From JBBQZO01 sp038207625 (GTDB lineage Bacteria; Pseudomonadota; Gammaproteobacteria; Burkholderiales; Burkholderiaceae_D), in assembly GCA_038207625.1 (NCBI GenBank), contig JBBQZO010000020.1:1-64000 (forward strand): a stretch of 64,000 nt of DNA, in the 5' to 3' direction. Of the stretch, positions 59,652 to 64,000 are shown piece by piece. A program made the translations under genes and the position numbers. The notes beneath the pieces are model-generated. The model saw nothing but the letters and a program-made list of their open reading frames with translations. It was not told the origin of the DNA and ran no database searches. The stretch's first letter is position 1. Each line of letters opens with the position of its first letter.

Positions 59652-60404
59652 TCAGGGCTTGGCCAGCGCCGGCGCCGCAGGCGCGCTGGCCTCGGGCCGG
59701 GCCGCCGTGGGTGGCGTCAGGTGCGCGCTGGCGGCCGCGACCGCGACCGCAGCACGGACAGCGCCAGTGGTGGCGCTGGCGGGCGCGCTGGCGGGCGCTT
59801 TGCCTTTGCTGGCGGCAGCTGCGGCGGCCAGCGCCGCATCCTTGTCGCGCTGACGCCGGATCCCCACCACCATGGTGAACTCGACCACCTTGCGGGCAGT
59901 CTTGCCGGTGCCAATATTGGCCAGGCGCGCCTCGATCAGGTCGGGGCGCTCCAGCCACGGTGAACGGGTCGACACATTGCGCAACATTTCCGATACCCGC
60001 TCCTGGGATTGCGCGTAGCCGACCAGGCTTACGCGCTGCCCTTCCTGCTTGAACGACTTCAGGTACACCCCTTCCGGGGCCTGCTTGACCAGCTCATCCA
60101 TCAGGTAGACCGGCTGATTGCGATCACCCTGCAAATCCTCCACCGCCTGTTGACGCGCCTTGAGGGCGTCGATTTCCTGCTTGAGGGTGGCGATCTCGCC
60201 GATCTTCTTGTCCAGTTCGGCGTTCGCGTTCTTGATCGCCAGATTGCGCTCGCCCTGAATCGAGATGCGGCTGGCGTTGTAGCCGCCCACCAGCAGCACC
60301 ACGGCGGCGCCGAGCACGCCGCCGAGGATCAGCATGGCGAAGAAGGCCGATCTCTTCTGCTTGCGCTTTTCCTCGCGGTGCGGCAATAGATTAATTTTGA
60401 TCAT
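59652..60404 (-). CDS. pilN: Type IV pilus inner-membrane protein PilN
   Basis: 250 residues. The conserved N-terminus MIKINLLPHREEKRKQKR binds PilM. A membrane helix follows (FAMLILGGVLGAAVVLLVGG, about residues 23-42), then a coiled coil and a ferredoxin-like domain (VYLMDELVKQAPEGVYLKSF, EGQRVSLVGYAQSQERVSEM). The last ~60 residues are an Ala/Pro-rich tail (KGKAPASAPASATTGAVRAA) beyond the usual family length, probably disordered. The ATG overlaps the pilM stop by 4 nt. Confidence 0.94.
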   Translation of the reverse strand: MIKINLLPHREEKRKQKRSAFFAMLILGGVLGAAVVLLVGGYNASRISIQGERNLAIKNANAELDKKIGEIATLKQEIDALKARQQAVEDLQGDRNQPVYLMDELVKQAPEGVYLKSFKQEGQRVSLVGYAQSQERVSEMLRNVSTRSPWLERPDLIEARLANIGTGKTARKVVEFTMVVGIRRQRDKDAALAAAAAASKGKAPASAPASATTGAVRAAVAVAAASAHLTPPTAARPEASAPAAPALAKP

Positions 60405-61483
60405 CGGTCAAATCTCCGCAATGCCAGGCCACAGGCCACCAGGTAGGCGGGCGCCTCGGTGCGCAATTGTTGCTCGCGCACGGTGGGCGCCAGTTGCATG
60501 CCCTTGAACGGCGACACCACGGCGCTGGAAATCTTGGTGCGCGCGGCAACGATGTCAAGCAGGCCGGGAATCAGCGCGCAGCCGCCGGCCAGGAACAACT
60601 GGTCGATGCGGGTGTACGGGGTCGAGGTGTAAAAAAATTGGATCGCACGCGTCACTTCCAGCGCGGCGTTCTCCAGGAACGGCGCCAGAATATCGTTCTG
60701 ATAGGCTTCCGGCAAACCGCCGCCGCGCTTCTTGGTTTCAGCCTCCTCGAACGACATGCCGTAGGCGCGCACGATATCCTGGGTCAGCTGATTGCCGCCG
60801 AACGGCTGCTCGCGCTCGTACAGCGCGTCGCCGTTCTGCATCATCGAAATATGGGTGACCTGAGCGCCGATCTGGAACAGCGCGACGATCTGGTCCTTGC
60901 CGGCCGCAGCCAGGTTGGCGGTGACGCGCTCGAGCGCGGCGCGGGCCGCGTAGGACTCGACATCCATCACCACCGCCGTCAGTCCGGCCGCTTCGGCGAT
61001 CGCCACGCGGTCCTCGACCTTTTCGCGGCGCGAGGCGGCCAGCATCACTTCCATGTCTTCAGGGGAATTGGCGGCCGGCCCCAGCACGTCGAAATCGAGG
61101 CTGACTTCGTCGAGCGCAAACGGGATGTACTGGGCCGCCTCGGACTCGACCTGGATCTCCAGCTGGTCCTCGGTCAGGCCGGCTGGCAGAATGATCTTCT
61201 TGGTGATCACCGAGGCCGGCGGCATGCCCAGCGCGACCAGCTTGACGCGCGTGCCGCTCTTCTTCCAGACCCGGCGCACCGCTTCGGAAACTTGCTCATG
61301 GTTTTCGATGTTGCCGTCGACCACGGCGCCACGGGGGAACGGTTCGGCGGCGAAGCGCTCAAGCCGGATCTCGCCCTTGCCCACGATCGACAGTTCGACC
61401 AGGCGCACGCCGGACGTGCTGATGTCCAGCCCCAACATGGGAGGACTGGTTTGCCCGAACAGGGAACCTAAATTGACGTTCAC
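60401..61483 (-). CDS. pilM: Type IV pilus assembly ATPase-like protein PilM
   Basis: 360 residues, actin-like cytoplasmic protein that binds the PilN N-terminus. Features: LGLDISTSGVRLVELSIVGK (phosphate-1 loop) at about residues 17-36, LVALGMPPASVITKKIILPA, and the nucleotide-binding LFLAGGCALIPGLLDIVAAR at about 296-315. GTG start with GAGGGAG upstream. First gene of pilM-N-O-P-Q, all with 4-nt overlaps except a 13-nt gap before pilO. It diverges from mrcA, the classical gene order. Confidence 0.96.
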   Translation of the reverse strand: MNVNLGSLFGQTSPPMLGLDISTSGVRLVELSIVGKGEIRLERFAAEPFPRGAVVDGNIENHEQVSEAVRRVWKKSGTRVKLVALGMPPASVITKKIILPAGLTEDQLEIQVESEAAQYIPFALDEVSLDFDVLGPAANSPEDMEVMLAASRREKVEDRVAIAEAAGLTAVVMDVESYAARAALERVTANLAAAGKDQIVALFQIGAQVTHISMMQNGDALYEREQPFGGNQLTQDIVRAYGMSFEEAETKKRGGGLPEAYQNDILAPFLENAALEVTRAIQFFYTSTPYTRIDQLFLAGGCALIPGLLDIVAARTKISSAVVSPFKGMQLAPTVREQQLRTEAPAYLVACGLALRRFDR

Positions 61484-61834
61484 GTACGTACTCCCTCAGC
61501 TACCGATACATCCACAATGACGCCGCCGACATGGCCCAACAAAACGAAAATGGCTAACCAGCATGCGGGGAATTTGTTTCAAAACCGCAATTTAGGCTGC
61601 ATACATAAGACACCACTTTAAATCGTAGCAATAAGGAGGATGCCGTGTAAAGGTATTTCTGAAACTCAATGTTGCAAGTGTGACTGGACGACGCCATTTT
61701 GCGCCCCCGACGCACCCCTGATTGACGGCTCGGCGGCGCCAACTCTTGAGTGCTGACGCATGCGCGCGGCGCGCCTTTGGCCGCGCGCGTGCCTTATAAT
61801 GGCCCGGCTCCCATTTGCGAAAGACTCCCCCCGC
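61484..61834. other. 351-bp intergenic region between pilM and mrcA
   Basis: Holds the divergent promoters of pilM and mrcA. On the plus strand TATAAT (61795-61800) lies 34 bp before the mrcA ATG and could be its -10 box; no good -35 box is seen. A GC-rich inverted repeat (GCGCGCGGC near 61762 and GCCGCGCGC near 61780) precedes it. A 38-codon open frame at 61640-61756 with an AAGGAGG immediately in front of its ATG is discussed but not accepted as a gene. I see nothing else. Confidence 0.6.
61795..61800 (+). promoter_or_regulatory. Putative mrcA -10 box
   Basis: Consensus TATAAT 34 bp before the mrcA start. The -35 region is GC-rich and overlaps the right arm of an inverted repeat, so the promoter assignment is weak. 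Confidence 0.35.
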
Positions 61835-64000
61835 ATGACCGACTCCTCCTCTGGCACCACCGCTGCGCGCAGCCCCTTTTCCCCGAAACGGCTGGCTCTG
61901 CTGGCCCTGGCGAGCCTGTTCGGCTTGCTGCTGGTGGCCGTGCTGATCGTCGTGTTCGGCCTGGCCATGGCCTATCCGAACCTGCCGGCGCTCGACACGC
62001 TGACCGATTACCGCCCCAAAATTCCGCTGCGGGTGTTTTCGGCCGACAACGTGCTGATCGGCGAATTCGGCGAGGAGCGGCGCAATCTGGTGCGCATCAA
62101 GGACATTCCCGACGTGATGAAGAAAGCCGTGCTGGCGATCGAGGATGACCGCTTCTACGAACACGGCGGGGTCGACTACCTGGGCATCCTGCGCGCGGCC
62201 GTGCACAACGCCTCGGGCGGCGCCAAGCAAGGCGCCTCGACCATCACCCAGCAGGTGGCACGCAATTTCTTCCTGTCGTCCGAGCAGACCTTGAAGCGCA
62301 AGGCCTACGAAGTGCTGCTGGCCTGGAAGATCGAGCAAAACCTGTCCAAGGACCAGATCCTGGAGGTGTATATGAACCAGATTTACCTGGGTCAGCGCGC
62401 GTTCGGCTTTTCGTCGGCGGCCCAGATTTATTTTGGCAAGCGCCTGCAGGACATCAGCACCGCCGAAGCGGCCATGCTGGCCGGGCTGCCCAAGGCGCCG
62501 TCGGCCTACAATCCGGTGGTCAATCCGAAACGCGCGCGCACCCGTCAGCAGTATATTTTGCAGCGCATGCACGATCTGCATTACATCACCGACGCCCAGT
62601 ATGAAGCGGCCAAAGCCGAGCAACTGGTGGTCAAGACGGACAGCAGCGAATTTGGCGTGCACGCCGAATACGTGGCCGAGATGGCGCGCCAACTGGTCTA
62701 CGAGCAGTTCAAGGAAGAGACCTATACGCGCGGCCTGAACGTGTTTACCACCATCACCAAGTCGGACCAGGACGCGGCCTATCTGGCACTGCGCCACGGC
62801 GTGATGGACTACGAAAAGCGCCATCCGTATCGCGGCCCGGAAACCTATATCGACATCCCGCGCGCCAAGGAAGAGGCCGACGACGCGATCGAGACCGAGC
62901 TGGCCGACCACCCCGACAGCGACGACATCGTGGCCGCCATGGTGCTCACGGCAAGCCCGCAAAAGATCACCGCCGTGACCGCCGCCGGCACCGAGATCGT
63001 CATCGTCGGCCCTGGCCTGGCGTTCGCGTCCGGCTGGCTGTCGGACAAGGCGGCGCCGAACCGGCGCATCAAGCGCGGCGCCGTGATCCGGGTCAGCCAG
63101 GAAGGTGGCGCGAACTGGAACATCACCCAGATGCCGGAGGTCGAATCGGCCTTCGTGGCCGCCTCCAGCGAGGACGGCGCGATCCGCGCGATGGTGGGCG
63201 GCTTCGACTACAACCGCAACAAGTTCAACCACGTCACGCAAGCCTGGCGCCAGCCCGGCTCGTCGTTCAAGCCCTTCATCTATTCGGCCTCGCTGGAGCG
63301 CGGCCTGTCGCCGGCCACCATCATCAACGACGCGCCCATTTCGTTTGATGCCGGCCAGACCGGCGGCCAGGCCTGGGAGCCGAAGAACTACGACAACAAG
63401 TACGAAGGTCCGATGACGATGCGGCGCGGCCTGACCAAGTCGAAGAACATGATCTCGATTCGCATCCTCAACAAGATCGGCGCCAAGTACGGCCAGGAGT
63501 ACACCACCCGCTTCGGCTTCGAAGCGGACAAGAATCCGCCCTACCTGACGCTGGCACTGGGCGCTGGCGCGACCACGCCGCTGCAGATGGCCGGCGCCTA
63601 CGCGGTGTTCGCCAACGGCGGGTACAAGATCAATCCCTACCTGATCGCCAAGGTCACCGACAGCGACGGCAAGGTGCTCTCGCAGGCCCATCCGGACAAG
63701 GCTGGCGTGGAGGGCAACCGCGTCATCGACGAGCGCAACGCCTTCCTGATCGACAGCATGTTGAAAGACGTCGTGCGCTACGGCACCGCCACCAAGGCGC
63801 TGGTGCTGAAACGCCCCGACATTTCCGGCAAGACCGGCACCACCAATGATTCGATCGACGCCTGGTTCGCCGGCTATCAGTCCAAGCTGGTGGGCATTGC
63901 CTGGATCGGCTACGACCAGCCCAAGAATCTGGGTAACCGCGAAACGGGCGGCGGCTTAGCGCTGCCGATCTGGATCAGCTATATGCAAAAGGCGCTCAAA
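61835..64000 (+). CDS. mrcA: Penicillin-binding protein 1A, 5' part (partial)
   Basis: The first 722 residues of a class A PBP; the gene runs off the right edge a little before its expected end. One membrane helix (about residues 19-47, LALLALASLFGLLLVAVLIV). The glycosyltransferase 51 domain shows IEDDRFYEHGGVDYLGIL and GASTITQQVARNFFLS. An OB-like insert follows. The transpeptidase domain carries SxxK in PGSSFKPFIYSASLE, the SKN motif in LTKSKNMISIRI and KTGT in ISGKTGTTNDSIDAWF. Builds and crosslinks peptidoglycan. Divergent from pilM, as in many Proteobacteria. Confidence 0.96.
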   Translation, partial: MTDSSSGTTAARSPFSPKRLALLALASLFGLLLVAVLIVVFGLAMAYPNLPALDTLTDYRPKIPLRVFSADNVLIGEFGEERRNLVRIKDIPDVMKKAVLAIEDDRFYEHGGVDYLGILRAAVHNASGGAKQGASTITQQVARNFFLSSEQTLKRKAYEVLLAWKIEQNLSKDQILEVYMNQIYLGQRAFGFSSAAQIYFGKRLQDISTAEAAMLAGLPKAPSAYNPVVNPKRARTRQQYILQRMHDLHYITDAQYEAAKAEQLVVKTDSSEFGVHAEYVAEMARQLVYEQFKEETYTRGLNVFTTITKSDQDAAYLALRHGVMDYEKRHPYRGPETYIDIPRAKEEADDAIETELADHPDSDDIVAAMVLTASPQKITAVTAAGTEIVIVGPGLAFASGWLSDKAAPNRRIKRGAVIRVSQEGGANWNITQMPEVESAFVAASSEDGAIRAMVGGFDYNRNKFNHVTQAWRQPGSSFKPFIYSASLERGLSPATIINDAPISFDAGQTGGQAWEPKNYDNKYEGPMTMRRGLTKSKNMISIRILNKIGAKYGQEYTTRFGFEADKNPPYLTLALGAGATTPLQMAGAYAVFANGGYKINPYLIAKVTDSDGKVLSQAHPDKAGVEGNRVIDERNAFLIDSMLKDVVRYGTATKALVLKRPDISGKTGTTNDSIDAWFAGYQSKLVGIAWIGYDQPKNLGNRETGGGLALPIWISYMQKALK

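Noticed and set aside
61640..61756. 38-codon Cys-rich ORF between pilM and mrcA with AAGGAGG in front
   Set aside because: The Shine-Dalgarno-like sequence directly abuts the ATG, leaving no spacer, and no promoter or homology is recognisable.
61592..63691. Minus-strand open frame of 699 codons opposite mrcA
   Set aside because: Shadow of the PBP1a gene, which carries all glycosyltransferase and transpeptidase motifs.
1..64000. Defence systems, prophage, insertion sequences, CRISPR arrays
   Set aside because: I looked for transposases, integrases, restriction or toxin genes and regularly spaced repeats and saw none; the window is core chromosome.

Overview
The window is GC-rich chromosomal DNA of a betaproteobacterium. 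The gene orders (fmdB-DUF502-aspS, ubiE-ubiJ-ubiB, kdsD-kdsC-lptCAB-rpoN-hpf, lolB-ispE-tRNA-prs-rplY-pth, pilMNOPQ-aroK-aroB-dgt) and the protein types point to Burkholderiales, most likely Oxalobacteraceae (Massilia, Duganella or Janthinobacterium relatives). That placement is by recall of gene order and protein families, not by a search. Coding density is high and almost every gene is a core function. I see no insertion sequence, prophage, integrase, CRISPR array or rRNA. There is one tRNA gene, tRNA-Gln(TTG).

Layout. 1-10 kb (minus strand): the 5' half of aspS, a DUF502 membrane protein, an FmdB zinc ribbon, a TPMT-like methyltransferase, the ubiquinone genes ubiB, ubiJ and ubiE with a Tim44-like protein, then a TonB-dependent receptor that seems inserted between ubiE and a DUF971 gene, and a HIT protein. 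10-14 kb: one 1343-residue FAD/Fe-S dehydrogenase (DUF3683/D-lactate dehydrogenase type). 14-19.5 kb: a LysR regulator with a small divergent ORF, a YqaA-type membrane protein, ilvA, queF and pagP. 19.8-22.2 kb (plus): ptsN-hprK-rapZ. 22.2-29.3 kb: a low-GC zinc-ribbon gene, a 3-hydroxyisobutyryl-CoA hydrolase-like gene, and the minus-strand unit kdsD-kdsC-lptC-lptA-lptB-rpoN-hpf. 29.4-40.1 kb: a Kef-type antiporter, a DUF484-GGDEF diguanylate cyclase, a MOSC protein, a saccharopine-dehydrogenase-like oxidoreductase, ychF, a patatin phospholipase, a DUF3857/transglutaminase protein and a two-helix membrane protein. 40.2-46.4 kb (minus): pth (frameshifted), rplY, prs, tRNA-Gln, ispE, lolB and a TPR lipoprotein. 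46.5-50.5 kb (plus): mutM, a dynamin-like GTPase and mutY. 50.5-61.5 kb (minus): pilM-N-O-P-Q, a 992-residue Ig-like lipoprotein, an in-frame aroK-aroB fusion and dgt. At the right edge mrcA (PBP1a) runs out of the window.

How they work together. Envelope biogenesis dominates: KDO synthesis and LPS transport (kdsD, kdsC, lptCAB), lipid A palmitoylation (pagP), lipoprotein sorting (lolB), peptidoglycan synthesis (mrcA) and type IV pili (pilMNOPQ). The nitrogen-PTS and sigma-54 genes (rpoN, hpf, ptsN, hprK, rapZ) are present but split into two oppositely oriented blocks.

Most notable points: the large Ig-like lipoprotein inside the pil-aro operon, the AroK-AroB fusion, a one-base frameshift in the essential pth gene (probably a sequence error), the inverted ptsN-hprK-rapZ block, and a TonB receptor with operator-like palindromes inside the ubiquinone neighbourhood. 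I did not find a clear, complete, previously undescribed multi-gene system; the Ig-like lipoprotein is the best candidate for new biology.
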